DNA of 64,000 nucleotides from Vibrio rhodolitus (GCF_003350325.1 NZ_QLYZ01000015.1:1-64000), one strand, 5' to 3'. Positions 9,043 to 18,052 are shown, counted from the first letter of the stretch. Notes: a model not told the origin generated them from the letters alone. Numbers and translations: made by a program.

Positions 9043-10341
9043 TTACTGAATCGCTGCGCCTTGCTCGACCCAGTCACCAATTAATGTTCGCTCATCATCG
9101 GTCATCTGTGTGAGGTTACCCAAAGGCATATATTTGGTGGTCACAGTTTGGGCAATACGAGGACTATTGGCTTTGATCTGTTGTGGCGTGTCTAACTCCA
9201 CGCCAGCTGGTGCCGCGGCAAAGGCTGGGTGAGTTGGTGTGGCGGAGTGACAGCTTGCACAACGTTCTTGAATCACCTGTTTAATCGCTGAGAAATCAAC
9301 ATCACCAGCATTATGAGGCGCTGCCACTGAGTGAGCAGCGACATCATTCTCAACGCCCTTCTCCACGGTATTCGACGTTGATGACGATGCTCCAACCGAT
9401 TGAGATGAAACGCTCTCCACTTTAGCCACAGGCTGACTAGGCTTGTTCGCATAAGGCGAGGTAACAAACGCCAGTGTCACCATACCTAATGCAGCGACCG
9501 GAACCGTCCACGCGTATTTCTGGCTGCCATGACGGGTATTAAAGTAATGGCGAACCAAAATACTGAAAATCGCTAGACCCGCAAGAATTGCCCAGTTGTA
9601 TTCAGAACCATATGTGCTTGGGAAGTGGTTACTGATCATAATAAACAGCACTGGCAACGTCAGATAATTATTATGGCGTGAACGCAGCAAACCTTTCGCC
9701 GGTAAGCTCGGATCAGGTTCGCGTCCTTCTTCAATGGCACTGACGAGATTACGTTGTGCCGGCATAATCACGCGAAATACGTTACCGACCATAATCGTAC
9801 CGATGATCGCACCAACGTGAATATAAGCACCACGACCACTGAATACCTGAGATAGACCATAAGTTGCCGCAACCAACAGCACAAACAGTACTAAGCCTAG
9901 CAATACTGGCGTCTTACCTAGCGGTGAGTCGCACAGTAAATCGTAAATAAACCAACCAGCAACCAAAGCGCCAACGCCGATAGCGATGGCGGTTTCAGCC
10001 GCAAGACCAGAACCTGGGGCGATCAAATAGATCTCCGCATTGAGGTAATAAACCACTGCAAGCAGCAGTACACCGGTAATCCAAGTAAAGTAAGCTTCCC
10101 ATTTAAACCAATGTAGATGCTCTGGCATTTCCGGTGGTGCAAGTTTGTATTTCTCTAAGTGGTAAATACCACCACCATGAATTGCCCAAAGGTCACCTGA
10201 AAGACCTGTTTTAGGATTAACTCGATTTAAGTTGTTCTCTAGCCAAACAAAGTAAAACGAAGCACCTATCCAGGCGATACCAACTATCATGTGAACCCAG
10301 CGAATCGCTAGATTCAACCACTCCGTGATATGTGGATCCAT
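9043..10341 (-). CDS. puuD: Membrane cytochrome c urate oxidase PuuD
   Basis: Integral membrane urate oxidase that converts urate to 5-hydroxyisourate and passes electrons to its own cytochrome c domain instead of making peroxide. The N-terminal 300 residues form a multi-pass membrane domain (IRWVHMIVGIAWIGASFYF near residues 14-32, then about seven more hydrophobic segments). A Ser/Thr/Val-rich linker (about 310-345) leads to a cytochrome c domain with the haem motif CASCH at about 361-365 and a candidate axial Met in YMPLGN near 404. I start at the ATG at 10341 behind AAGGAG; an upstream GTG at 10359 would engulf that site. 432 residues. This enzyme supplies the urate step, and no soluble uricase gene is present. 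Confidence 0.92.
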   Translation of the reverse strand: MDPHITEWLNLAIRWVHMIVGIAWIGASFYFVWLENNLNRVNPKTGLSGDLWAIHGGGIYHLEKYKLAPPEMPEHLHWFKWEAYFTWITGVLLLAVVYYLNAEIYLIAPGSGLAAETAIAIGVGALVAGWFIYDLLCDSPLGKTPVLLGLVLFVLLVAATYGLSQVFSGRGAYIHVGAIIGTIMVGNVFRVIMPAQRNLVSAIEEGREPDPSLPAKGLLRSRHNNYLTLPVLFIMISNHFPSTYGSEYNWAILAGLAIFSILVRHYFNTRHGSQKYAWTVPVAALGMVTLAFVTSPYANKPSQPVAKVESVSSQSVGASSSTSNTVEKGVENDVAAHSVAAPHNAGDVDFSAIKQVIQERCASCHSATPTHPAFAAAPAGVELDTPQQIKANSPRIAQTVTTKYMPLGNLTQMTDDERTLIGDWVEQGAAIQ

Positions 10342-10400
10342 AATAAACTCCTTATTCACACCAAAAACGATGATTACTCAACTAACCCTTCGCTTCGGTT

Positions 10401-10964
10401 CTACAGCGCTGACTCCGTACGCTGCTCACTATGTTCAATCTCGTTGCCCGGTATATCTTCTAAATACAAACAGACTAAATCTTGTTCGAAATAGACTTCA
10501 TCACAGTTATTACCATCACCACCGCGATCAACGACGAGAAATTGATCCTCTTGGCTAAGAGCAAGTACCGGGTGATGCCAAACCCCTTTGTGATAATTAA
10601 CACCTTGCTGACCATTACTTATAAAAGCGCGGCATGATTCAAGGCTTGGGTTATCACCTTTAGGCGCAACAACAATAAGATAGGGTTGACCGAGCAACGG
10701 AACAAACGCTTGAGAACCCAACGGATGTCGTTCTAACATTCGAATCGTCAATGGGTAGTTAAGCGGCGTCGCTTGGAAAATACTGATGATCGCCTGACCA
10801 TTTTCCTGCTGCACATCTGTTTCGGCGAGTTTGTGGTAACGACGTGTCGAGCCATTATTAATCATAAAATAATCGCTGTTCTCAACTTCAATCACATCGC
10901 CAAACTCTGCAAATGCTTGTTTGGTTAAAGGCTCAATGGCTAAACGACGAGTTCCATTGCTCAT
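10401..10964 (-). CDS. allA: Ureidoglycolate lyase
   Basis: AllA splits ureidoglycolate into glyoxylate and urea, the last step of the allantoate branch. The family pattern is clear: N-terminal LAIEPLTKQAFAEFGDVIE, the STRRYHKLA segment, the IRMLERHPLGSQAFVPL core and NYHKGVWHHPVLAL with the family histidines. 187 residues, slightly longer than the usual 160-170 because of an acidic C-terminal tail. It starts 14 bases after the allantoicase gene with AGGAG upstream, and puuD follows 59 bases later, so the three are probably one transcript. Substrate supply comes from Alc immediately upstream. Confidence 0.92.
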   Translation of the reverse strand: MSNGTRRLAIEPLTKQAFAEFGDVIEVENSDYFMINNGSTRRYHKLAETDVQQENGQAIISIFQATPLNYPLTIRMLERHPLGSQAFVPLLGQPYLIVVAPKGDNPSLESCRAFISNGQQGVNYHKGVWHHPVLALSQEDQFLVVDRGGDGNNCDEVYFEQDLVCLYLEDIPGNEIEHSEQRTESAL

Positions 10965-10978
10965 ATTTTTCTCCTCGC

Positions 10979-11965
10979 TTATTCCGCTTTAGTGCCAAAT
11001 AAACGCAGACGGCTGATACCACCATCAGGGAAAATATTCAGACGTACATGAGTCACCGCTCCTAGCTCATTCACTTCGGCAACAAACTCATGGATATCAT
11101 GCGCTTTTAGCTTCTGAGCCGGCAGCAATTCGCGCCAGAACAAGCTTTGGGTCGCTACTTGGTCATCGGTACCACCTTTGACATAAGCCGCTTGAATTGA
11201 GCAACTATCCGGGAAATTACCTTTAAAGTGCGCGGTATCAACCACTACGCGCTCAATGTTGCCTGCGTGACCAAGCGCAACAATCACCCAATCATTGCCA
11301 GGCGTACGGCGGCGTGCGGTTTCCCAACCATCGCCCATGTTTTCGCCTCGACCAGGACCAAGGATATTGGACTTATTTCCATAGTGTTCATCGCTACAAG
11401 CTAACGCACGACCACCATTTTCTACTGCGGCAAGGTCGACTTTTTGTTGGCTATCGATTTGCTGCCAATCGACACTAGGACGCCCGTAAACACGCAGGCG
11501 AGCAACACCGCCATCTGGGTAGATGTTCAAGCGTAAGTGGGTAAACACTTGCTCGCTGGCAATCGCTTCAAGATGATGGTGATCACCTTGTAGACTCATC
11601 GATGGCAGGATCTCTTGCCACTCTGTTGTTTCCGTTGGGTCCCCTTCCGGTGAATAACAAGCATCAATCGATGCAGAAGGCGGGAAGTTACCAGTAAAAA
11701 ATGACGTGTCGATGTCTACACCAGCAATGGTGCCCGCTAAACCTAAACGGATCACACAGTAATCGTAGCCTTCGCCACGTTTGCGACGGCTTTCCCAACC
11801 GTCCATCCATTTCCCATTATCGTCATAAACGCCTTCTTTCCACTCTGGCGCTTCGCGGCGCAGTAGGCGGCTTTTATCCGCAAAAAAATCGTCAGTAGCG
11901 TAGAGTGCGGTTGCACCCAGTTTTTCGTCAGCAAGGTTAATGTATTGTTCAAAATCTAAGGACAT
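10979..11965 (-). CDS. alc: Allantoicase
   Basis: Allantoicase hydrolyses allantoate to ureidoglycolate and urea. The protein is built from two copies of the allantoicase jelly-roll repeat. The two halves show the parallel motifs [19 protein letters not shown] / [19 protein letters not shown] and [20 protein letters not shown] / [20 protein letters not shown]. Each half also has a FxGNFPxSxSI segment. 328 residues, full length. AAGGATAAAGGAC precedes the ATG. It is the first gene of alc-allA-puuD. A 116-base gap with a weak ACTCT/AGAGT hairpin separates it from uraD. Confidence 0.95.
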   Translation of the reverse strand: MSLDFEQYINLADEKLGATALYATDDFFADKSRLLRREAPEWKEGVYDDNGKWMDGWESRRKRGEGYDYCVIRLGLAGTIAGVDIDTSFFTGNFPPSASIDACYSPEGDPTETTEWQEILPSMSLQGDHHHLEAIASEQVFTHLRLNIYPDGGVARLRVYGRPSVDWQQIDSQQKVDLAAVENGGRALACSDEHYGNKSNILGPGRGENMGDGWETARRRTPGNDWVIVALGHAGNIERVVVDTAHFKGNFPDSCSIQAAYVKGGTDDQVATQSLFWRELLPAQKLKAHDIHEFVAEVNELGAVTHVRLNIFPDGGISRLRLFGTKAE

Positions 11966-12081
11966 GTCCTTTATCCTTCCAATTAATCAAAAATAGGTTA
12001 AATGAGTTGTACTCTTTCCAGAGTGAGTACCAATTGCCGGTGCAATTGATATCGATGCACAATAGTCGCCATCTCCGTGAC

Positions 12082-12597
12082 TTACATATCGCGCAGGCGA
12101 AACAGAGCTATCTTGTTGATTTCCTGAATCGCAGTAGCAAACTCAGTTTCACTATCATTGCCTAATCGCTTCTCGAACGATTCAAGAATTTGGTAACGAT
12201 TGGCCCCTTTCACTGCCATGATGAAGGGAAAGTTGAAGCGGCTTTTATAACTGTCGTTGTACGTGGTGAATTTATCGAACTCTTCAGCGGAGCATTGGTC
12301 AATACCAGCGCCTGCTTGTTCTGCGGTTGATGCTGCAGTAAGTTCGCCGTTAATAGCTGCTCGTCCCGCTAAATCAGGGTGAGCATTAATAAGTGCAAGT
12401 TGCTTGGCTTTATCCGCTTTTAGCAAGATGGTTGCCATTCGCAAATGCAAATTGACGATCGAGTCATCGACATACGTCAGCCCTTGGTCAAACACAGATT
12501 CAGCCACCCAAGGGCTATGCTCATACACGTCAGCAAAGTAAGAGACAAAATCCGCTCGGCTCATTTGTGAGGGTTTACAAAAACGAAATTCTGTCAT
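12082..12597 (-). CDS. uraD: OHCU decarboxylase
   Basis: UraD decarboxylates 2-oxo-4-hydroxy-4-carboxy-5-ureidoimidazoline to S-allantoin, following UraH. The catalytic and family motifs are present: NAHPDLAGRAA near residue 69 with the catalytic histidine, the LTAASTAEQAGAG helix, and FPFIMAVKG. With the ATG at 12597 it has 171 residues, the usual size; an upstream frame opening at 12681 would overlap puuE. Its start codon lies one base from the puuE stop codon, so the pair is translationally coupled. Confidence 0.94.
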   Translation of the reverse strand: MTEFRFCKPSQMSRADFVSYFADVYEHSPWVAESVFDQGLTYVDDSIVNLHLRMATILLKADKAKQLALINAHPDLAGRAAINGELTAASTAEQAGAGIDQCSAEEFDKFTTYNDSYKSRFNFPFIMAVKGANRYQILESFEKRLGNDSETEFATAIQEINKIALFRLRDM

Positions 12598-12598
12598 G

Positions 12599-13522
12599 TT
12601 ACTTCTCCTTGTTTGGTGTGTATGGATGGTGCTCGTGCCAATGGCGCGCAATGTCAACACGACGACATAACCACACGTCATCGTGCTGTTTTACGTAATC
12701 TAGAAATCGTTTCAAAGAGGCAATTCGACCAGGACGGCCGATCAAACGACAATGTAAGCCAATCGACATCATCTTGGGAGAGGTTTCCCCTTCGGCATAC
12801 AGCGTGTCGAATGTATCTTTAAGATATTGATAAAACTGTTCACCAGAATTGAAACCTTGTACCGTAGCAAAACGCATATCGTTGACATCTAACGTATAAG
12901 GAATAACGAGTTGTGGGCGCCCAGCTTGGGTATGCCAATAAGGTAAATCATCATCATAGGCGTCGGAGTCATAGAGAAACCCGCCTTCTTCAGCGACCAA
13001 ACGGCGTGTATTGGGACCTGTGCGTCCGGTATACCAACCCAGTGGTCGTTCACCTGTTAGCTGGGTGATAATGTCGATCGCTTTCGCCATATGGTCACGC
13101 TCTTGCGACTCATCCATATATTGGTAATCGATCCAACGATAGCCATGGCTGCAAATCTCATGTCCCGCTTGGACCATAGCTTGCGCCAATTGTGGGTGGC
13201 GTTCTAATGCCATTGCAACGGCAAATACGGTTAGAGGAATCTCATATTCATCAAATAGCTTCAATACACGCCACACGCCCGCGCGGCTGCCGTATTCGTA
13301 GATTGATTCCATACTAATGTGACGCTCACCTTTTATCGGCTGTGCCGCCGGGATCTCCGATAAAAATGCTTCAGATTCTTGATCACCATGCAGTAAACAA
13401 CGCTCTCCGCCTTCCTCATAATTGAGCACAAATGATACGGCGACTCGAGCACCACCTGGCCATTTTGCATGCGGTGGCTGATTGCCATAGCCAATGAGAT
13501 CTCGAGAATAATCCTTATCCAT
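12599..13522 (-). CDS. puuE: Allantoinase PuuE (polysaccharide-deacetylase type)
   Basis: Metal-independent allantoinase related to polysaccharide deacetylases; it opens the allantoin ring to allantoate. Visible family segments are NYEEGGERCLLHGD near residue 34, the EICSHGYRWIDYQ motif near 125, RPLGWYTGRTGPNTRRL near 155 and GLHCRLIGRPGR near 260. 307 residues, the normal length. The ATG at 13522 has AGGAGAG upstream. It heads the puuE-uraD unit and is divergent from uraH across a promoter region holding both a GTATAC palindrome and a MarR-type site. Confidence 0.94.
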   Translation of the reverse strand: MDKDYSRDLIGYGNQPPHAKWPGGARVAVSFVLNYEEGGERCLLHGDQESEAFLSEIPAAQPIKGERHISMESIYEYGSRAGVWRVLKLFDEYEIPLTVFAVAMALERHPQLAQAMVQAGHEICSHGYRWIDYQYMDESQERDHMAKAIDIITQLTGERPLGWYTGRTGPNTRRLVAEEGGFLYDSDAYDDDLPYWHTQAGRPQLVIPYTLDVNDMRFATVQGFNSGEQFYQYLKDTFDTLYAEGETSPKMMSIGLHCRLIGRPGRIASLKRFLDYVKQHDDVWLCRRVDIARHWHEHHPYTPNKEK

Positions 13523-13577
13523 TCAGCCTCTCCTTGAAATAGTAAGTGCTTGTGGTTAGCACTCAGAACATAGATTC

Positions 13578-13589
13578 ATTGTATACAAT
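13578..13589. promoter_or_regulatory. Perfect ATTGTATACAAT palindrome before puuE
   Basis: A perfect 12-base palindrome 56 bases upstream of the puuE start. The same sequence recurs exactly before gcl and with one or two changes before xdhA, uraH, glxK, aceB and the TetR gene. Confidence 0.7.
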
Positions 13590-13593
13590 ACTT

Positions 13594-13611
13594 TATCTTA
13601 ATGTAAAGATT
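13594..13611. promoter_or_regulatory. PecS/MarR-type site before puuE
   Basis: TATCTTAATGTAAAGATT matches 16 of 18 positions of the site beside pecM (TATCTTAACGTAAAGATA). It lies only four bases from the GTATAC palindrome, so two regulators could compete or cooperate here. Confidence 0.6.
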
Positions 13612-13812
13612 TTGTTGTTAAAGTTATTTTTATAAAATTTAAAGATAATATTCATATAGTTACCAACCTTAACCTTTATAAACCCGAAAAAACTCACTTC
13701 ACACTTTCGCTTTTTTGTCGACATATTTGATAACAAAAATGCAACATAAAGCTTTACTATCTGAATATTTCGTGTACACATATAGGTATCAATACAAAAA
13801 ACAAAAACAATT

Positions 13813-13822
13813 TTGTATACAA
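13813..13822. promoter_or_regulatory. TTGTATACAA palindrome before uraH
   Basis: A perfect ten-base palindrome 45 bases upstream of the uraH start, sharing the core of the puuE and gcl sites. Confidence 0.65.
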
Positions 13823-13867
13823 TTTAATAACGCAAGCTAAGGAGAGCGCTGGGCGCAATTGGAGATT

Positions 13868-14221
13868 ATGGGCAAACTAACTACTCACGTACTGGATACA
13901 ATGCACGGCGTGCCTGGAGCGAACATTCAAGTTGAATTGTTTCGCGTTGAGGGCGATTCTCTAACTAGAGTTAAAACCGTCACCACCAACTTTGATGGCC
14001 GTACTGACCAACCTATTTTAGAAGGTGACTCGCTTGTCAGCGGTAAATATCAACTGGTTTTCCATGTTGCTGACTACTACAAGAACCGAGATGTTGATCT
14101 CGGTGAAATCCCTTTCCTAGATGATGTTGTGATTCGTTTTGGGCTAGGAGATACCAGCATGCACTATCACGTGCCGCTATTGGTATCACCGTACAGTTTC
14201 TCAACGTATCGCGGCAGCTAA
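13868..14221 (+). CDS. uraH: 5-hydroxyisourate hydrolase
   Basis: Transthyretin-like enzyme that hydrolyses 5-hydroxyisourate, the product of PuuD, to OHCU. The diagnostic start MGKLTTHVLDTMHGVPG and the C-terminal tetrapeptide YRGS are both present. With the ATG at 13868 (GGAG four bases before it) the protein has 117 residues, the typical size. A TTG at 13859 in frame would add three residues and destroy that ribosome binding site. No export signal is visible, so it should act in the cytoplasm. It is divergent from puuE and followed after 148 bases by a purine permease gene. Confidence 0.95.
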   Translation: MGKLTTHVLDTMHGVPGANIQVELFRVEGDSLTRVKTVTTNFDGRTDQPILEGDSLVSGKYQLVFHVADYYKNRDVDLGEIPFLDDVVIRFGLGDTSMHYHVPLLVSPYSFSTYRGS

Positions 14222-14369
14222 CAACGTCAAACTATAACGCCAATATAGAGCGTAAAACTAAACCGAGAGAATTGAAGTTCTGCACCTAATACCCTTAGAA
14301 AATAACATTCTTTACATGCAGAAAGTGGTATTCAATTTTAGAAACATCAAACCAAAAGGACTTGCTGAC

Positions 14370-15713
14370 ATGAATGAAAGCAAAGCAGAAGTACTTGATA
14401 ACGAAAGTCAATCTGGTGGCTTACTAGAACGTTTCTTTAAACTGAAAGCACACGGAACCAGTGTTAAAAACGAAATGATCGGTGGTATCACAACCTTCGC
14501 CACCATGGCTTATATCATCTTCGTTAACCCACAAATAATGGCGGCTTCCGGAATGGATTCTGGTGCGGTGTTCGTCGCTACTTGTATCGGGGCTGCGATT
14601 GGCTGTTTGCTGATGGGGTTATTTGCCAATTGGCCTGTCGGTTTAGCGCCTGGCATGGGATTAAACGCCTTCTTCTCATTCACAGTGGTAAGTGAAATGG
14701 GTTATAGCTGGGAGGTGGCACTGGGCGCGGTATTCCTATCCGGTATCCTATTTGTCGGGATGAGTTTTTACAAAATCCGTCAATGGATCATCGAGAGTAT
14801 TCCGCACAGTTTGCGCTACGCGATGACCGCGGGTGTTGGTCTATTCCTTGGTCTGATTGGTCTTAAAACTGCTGGTATCGTGGTAGAAAATCCAGCAACT
14901 TTGGTATCACTTGGTGACTTTACTAAGCCCGATGCACTTTTGGCAGCAGTGGCATTCTTAATTATTGCGGTATTGAGCGAGCGTAAGGTATTCGGTGCTG
15001 TACTGATTGGCATTCTAAGCGTTACAGCTATTGGGTTGGGACTAGGTCTCGTCGAGTTCAATGGCGTCTTCTCTGCGCCACCAAGTATTGCTCCAACCTT
15101 TATGGCGATGGATATTGCTGGGGCGTTTAACATCTCAATGGTGAGCGTGATTCTCGCTTTCTTATTCGTCAATATGTTCGATACTGCAGGTACCTTAATG
15201 GGCGTCGCTGAACGAGCACACCTGATCAACAAAGAGACAGGTCGAATTGAAGGGCTTAGCAAGGCATTAAAAGCAGACAGTATCTCAAGCGTCGCAGGCG
15301 CGTGTGTTGGCTGCCCGCCAGTAACCAGTTATGTCGAAAGTGCTGCAGGTGTTGCTGCGGGTGCAAGAACAGGTTTATCAGCCATCGTCGTTGCTGCGCT
15401 GTTTGTCGCTGCAATATTTCTTTCGCCATTAGCTGGGATGATCCCTTCCTACGCAACAGCAGGTGCACTGATCTACGTTGCATTTGTGATGATGAGCAGC
15501 ATGCAGCATGTGGATTGGAAAGATTTCACAAATGGCGCACCAGCAGCCATTACCGCATTGATGATGCCACTAACGTTTTCAATTGCGAATGGTATTGCGC
15601 TTGGTTTTATCACTTACACCGTACTTAAAGTTGCAACGGGTAAAACGAAGGATGTATCAATTTCTATGTACATTCTTACCGTCGTGTTTGTCGCTAAGCT
15701 GATCTATATCTAA
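14370..15713 (+). CDS. AzgA-type purine permease (NCS2)
   Basis: Inner-membrane permease of the AzgA/GhxP branch of the nucleobase transporter superfamily, expected to import adenine, guanine or hypoxanthine. The branch pattern is visible: GGITTFATMAYIIFVNP near residue 36, LAPGMGLNAFFSFTVV near 95, FVNMFDTAGTLMGVAERA near 270 and GCPPVTSYVESAAGVAAGARTG near 313. About twelve hydrophobic segments are spread over 447 residues. The ATG at 14370 follows AAAGGAC; an ATG at 14316 in frame has no such signal. It is probably transcribed with uraH and ends at a strong terminator. Exact substrate cannot be read from the sequence. Confidence 0.9.
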   Translation: MNESKAEVLDNESQSGGLLERFFKLKAHGTSVKNEMIGGITTFATMAYIIFVNPQIMAASGMDSGAVFVATCIGAAIGCLLMGLFANWPVGLAPGMGLNAFFSFTVVSEMGYSWEVALGAVFLSGILFVGMSFYKIRQWIIESIPHSLRYAMTAGVGLFLGLIGLKTAGIVVENPATLVSLGDFTKPDALLAAVAFLIIAVLSERKVFGAVLIGILSVTAIGLGLGLVEFNGVFSAPPSIAPTFMAMDIAGAFNISMVSVILAFLFVNMFDTAGTLMGVAERAHLINKETGRIEGLSKALKADSISSVAGACVGCPPVTSYVESAAGVAAGARTGLSAIVVAALFVAAIFLSPLAGMIPSYATAGALIYVAFVMMSSMQHVDWKDFTNGAPAAITALMMPLTFSIANGIALGFITYTVLKVATGKTKDVSISMYILTVVFVAKLIYI

Positions 15714-15751
15714 ACGATTCACACCATTCCAGATCTAAATTCAAACTTCAT

Positions 15752-15784
15752 GCTCTAGTCAAATGTCTTTGGCTAGAGCGTTTT
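15752..15784 (+). terminator. Terminator after purine permease
   Basis: GCTCTAGTCAAA pairs with TTTGGCTAGAGC (one G-T pair) around the loop TGTC, followed by GTTTT. It lies about 40 bases after the permease stop. Confidence 0.8.
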
Positions 15785-15855
15785 CGTATCACGATCCAAC
15801 CGTTCCACAGCGATTAGAACTGGCAAGAATGAGCAAATACTCATTCTGGTGACTA

Positions 15856-16470
15856 TTATGGTTTTGTTTTCACTCCACAGCCTTTAATCACCAACTGAGA
15901 AATAAACTCAGCGGCCTGACGGTAGTCTCCTTTATCAAGCTGTTCTTTTTGCATCACATTACAAATCTGCCAACTGAAGTCGGCGTACGTTTGTGTTGCC
16001 GCCCAGATAGCAAACATCAAGTGATGAGGTGAAACCTTATCCATTAGACCTTGCTCAGACCAGGTTGCGAACTTATCAATAATCATCTGAGACTGATTAA
16101 AAAGCTCAACTCCGATATCTTCTGGTAAAGCACTACCGCCCGACATGACCTCATTAGCAAATACTTTTGATGCATACGGGTGATCTTGCGAAATGCGTAA
16201 CTTCGCCACAATATATTGTTGTAATGCTTCGACTGGATCCTCGACCTCTTCCAGTGGGCGAGAAGCCTCTAGCAATGGTTGCGTAACGGTTTGTAACACT
16301 GCGTAGTACAACTTATCTTTGGAGCTAAAATAGTAAAATACGTTTGGCTTGGGAATGTTCGCCGCTTTAGCGACATCAACAATTTTGGTCGCCGCATAGC
16401 CATGTGTCGCAAACTCTCTACTTGCAACCTCAATAATCAACTGCTGGTTTTTCTCTCTAATGCGACTCAT
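15856..16470 (-). CDS. RutR-like TetR-family regulator
   Basis: DNA-binding repressor of the TetR family. The helix-turn-helix spans about residues 25-50 (IVDVAKAANIPKPNVFYYFSSKDKLY). The C-terminal half resembles E. coli RutR, with AKLRISQDHPYASKVFANE near residue 90 and HLMFAIWAATQTYADF near 150. RutR binds uracil and controls pyrimidine and purine breakdown, and two RutR-type boxes occur before xdhA. 204 residues. Its own upstream region has an AGTGTAAACAAT sequence like the purine-island palindrome. Assignment as a purine-island regulator is inferred; ligand and exact operator are unproven. Confidence 0.85.
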   Translation of the reverse strand: MSRIREKNQQLIIEVASREFATHGYAATKIVDVAKAANIPKPNVFYYFSSKDKLYYAVLQTVTQPLLEASRPLEEVEDPVEALQQYIVAKLRISQDHPYASKVFANEVMSGGSALPEDIGVELFNQSQMIIDKFATWSEQGLMDKVSPHHLMFAIWAATQTYADFSWQICNVMQKEQLDKGDYRQAAEFISQLVIKGCGVKTKP

Positions 16471-16499
16471 GATAGTCCCTGAACGTTGTACAGGTTTCT

Positions 16500-16511
16500 A
16501 GTGTAAACAAT
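16500..16511. promoter_or_regulatory. GTATAC-like palindrome variant before TetR gene
   Basis: AGTGTAAACAAT matches 10 of 12 positions of ATTGTATACAAT and lies 30 bases upstream of the RutR-like gene start, suggesting this regulator gene is itself controlled by the third factor. Confidence 0.45.
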
Positions 16512-16549
16512 ACGTTAGTGATAGCAAGGCAAGTGAAAGATTTTGCGAC

Positions 16550-16579
16550 AAACTAAAACGGCCGCTTGAAGGCGGCCGT
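16550..16579 (-). terminator. Terminator after glxK (minus strand)
   Basis: On the minus strand ACGGCCGC and GCGGCCGT form a perfect 8-base stem around a 6-base loop, followed by TTTTAGTTT. It lies just downstream of the glycerate kinase stop. Confidence 0.8.
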
Positions 16580-16602
16580 ATAAAAAGATGCAGAACAGAG
16601 GG

Positions 16603-17739
16603 TTATTTTGCGACTAGACACCATGTCGCGGCGACATTACGTGCGGTCATCTCAACGTTAAACGCAGCTTGTTTCAGTGCCGATGGCAGATCTACTGCCC
16701 CAGGAACCACGCTGAATACAGCGTCAATGCCATGTTGGTGCACCACGTTACAATCAGACGCGAGGCTACCCGCAATACCAATAACTGGCAAATCATATAA
16801 TTTCGCTGTTTGCGCCACGCCCATTGGCGTTTTACCGTGAATAGTCTGACTATCAATACGCCCTTCACCGGTAATCACCAAAGCGGCGTCTTTAACCACT
16901 TCGGCAAGATTGGTCGCTTCAATAACAATTTGAATACCTGGGCGAAGACTCGCAGTGAGTAGCCCTAACAATGTTGCACCCAAGCCGCCAGCAGCACCTG
17001 CACCGGCTTGATTTGTTACATCTTTACCTGTGGTACGCTCTATTATGCTTGCGTAGTGTGCAAGGTTATAATCCAACTGCTCAACCATCGCAGGAGTGGC
17101 GCCTTTTTGTGGACCAAAGACATACGAAGCACCTGTGGGACCACACAATGGATTGTCTACATCACATGCTACTTCAAGCCGCACCTGTTGAAGTCGCGGA
17201 TCTAAACCAGACAAATCGATCTGCTCAAGGTTCGCTATCGCTCCTCCACCATAAGCTAACTCGTGACCATCAGAATCCAAAAAACGCGCACCCAGCGCCT
17301 GCGCCATACCAATTCCGCCATCGTTAGTGGCACTGCCCCCAATACCAATGATGATATGTTGCGCGCCTTGTTTTAACGCAGCCTTAATCAGCTCTCCGGT
17401 ACCATAACTTGTGGTATTCAAAGGATTCCGTGCATCAGGCTCTACCAAATGCAAACCGGACGCCGCAGCCATTTCGACCACTGCGCTTACACCATCACCA
17501 AGCAGACCATAAAACCCCTCAACTGGCTCGCCAAGTGGACCGGTTACCACCGTAGAGACTACCTGACCACCTGTCGCGTCAACCAAGGATTGTACGGTGC
17601 CTTCCCCCCCATCTGCCATGGGTAATTTAATGTACTCTGCATCAGGTAAAACCTGTCTAAAACCACTTTCAATTGCTGTAGCGACTTGCATTGCGGTTAA
17701 GCTTTCCTTGTATGAATCGGGCGCAATTACTATTTTCAT
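16603..17739 (-). CDS. glxK: Glycerate 2-kinase
   Basis: Phosphorylates D-glycerate, the product of the Gcl-GlxR route, to 2-phosphoglycerate for entry into glycolysis. Motifs typical of the GarK/GlxK family are visible: MKIVIAPDSYKESLTA at the start, PMADGGEGTVQSLVDATGG near residue 41, the IGIGGSATNDGGIGMAQALGA glycine-rich segment near 131 and ITGEGRIDSQTIHGKTP near 289. 378 residues, full length. It lies apart from glxR by a 325-base gap that contains hairpins and a GTATACAA-type site, so it may have its own promoter. Confidence 0.94.
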   Translation of the reverse strand: MKIVIAPDSYKESLTAMQVATAIESGFRQVLPDAEYIKLPMADGGEGTVQSLVDATGGQVVSTVVTGPLGEPVEGFYGLLGDGVSAVVEMAAASGLHLVEPDARNPLNTTSYGTGELIKAALKQGAQHIIIGIGGSATNDGGIGMAQALGARFLDSDGHELAYGGGAIANLEQIDLSGLDPRLQQVRLEVACDVDNPLCGPTGASYVFGPQKGATPAMVEQLDYNLAHYASIIERTTGKDVTNQAGAGAAGGLGATLLGLLTASLRPGIQIVIEATNLAEVVKDAALVITGEGRIDSQTIHGKTPMGVAQTAKLYDLPVIGIAGSLASDCNVVHQHGIDAVFSVVPGAVDLPSALKQAAFNVEMTARNVAATWCLVAK

Positions 17740-17856
17740 GTTCTCGTCCTTAAACCTATCTTAAGTGACACGCTTGTCTCTTGTATTACGGTTCGGAAAG
17801 GTTGAATTTACCTGTTGTGAGAGAGAAAAAGTTGCTCTCTGTTTAATCTGTTGCTT

Positions 17857-17866
17857 GGGTATACAA
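17857..17866. promoter_or_regulatory. GTATACAA-type site before glxK
   Basis: GGGTATACAA keeps the centre and one half of the palindrome found before gcl, puuE and uraH, 118 bases upstream of glxK. Confidence 0.4.
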
Positions 17867-18025
17867 AAAGAAAAATCCCGAAGTAAGCCGCAAAAAGACC
17901 TGATAAGATAAAGCCCGTGCGGAAGCTCCTACCTGTTGACTTACAACGGGAACGCGTACAAAAGGAGACAAAAATACGCGATTTAAACCAAAGCTGTTCT
18001 ATTTAGGGTTTGGTAAACCCAAGGA

Positions 18026-18052
18026 GTAAAAAGGGAGAGGAAGCCTTTTTAC
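18026..18052 (-). terminator. Probable terminator after glxR (minus strand)
   Basis: A perfect 9-base inverted repeat GTAAAAAGG/CCTTTTTAC with a 9-base loop lies directly beyond the glxR stop. The T-run is inside the stem rather than after it, so termination strength is uncertain. Confidence 0.5.

Larger units (their letters stand above)
13523..13867. promoter_or_regulatory. Divergent puuE/uraH control region
   Basis: This AT-rich region of about 345 bases has no gene. It contains three operator-like sequences listed separately (13578-13589, 13594-13611 and 13813-13822) and a GTGTACAC palindrome at 13772-13779. The first two are adjacent and close to puuE, the third is close to uraH, so both directions can be controlled. 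Confidence 0.7.

Noticed and set aside
14816..15262. Minus-strand 148-codon frame within the permease gene
   Set aside because: It is a shadow of a hydrophobic membrane-protein gene, with no independent start signal or similarity.
17913..17950. Riboswitch (glycine or c-di-GMP type) before glxK
   Set aside because: The CCCGT/ACGGG pairing does not match conserved cores of those classes that I can recall, so only a structured region is reported.
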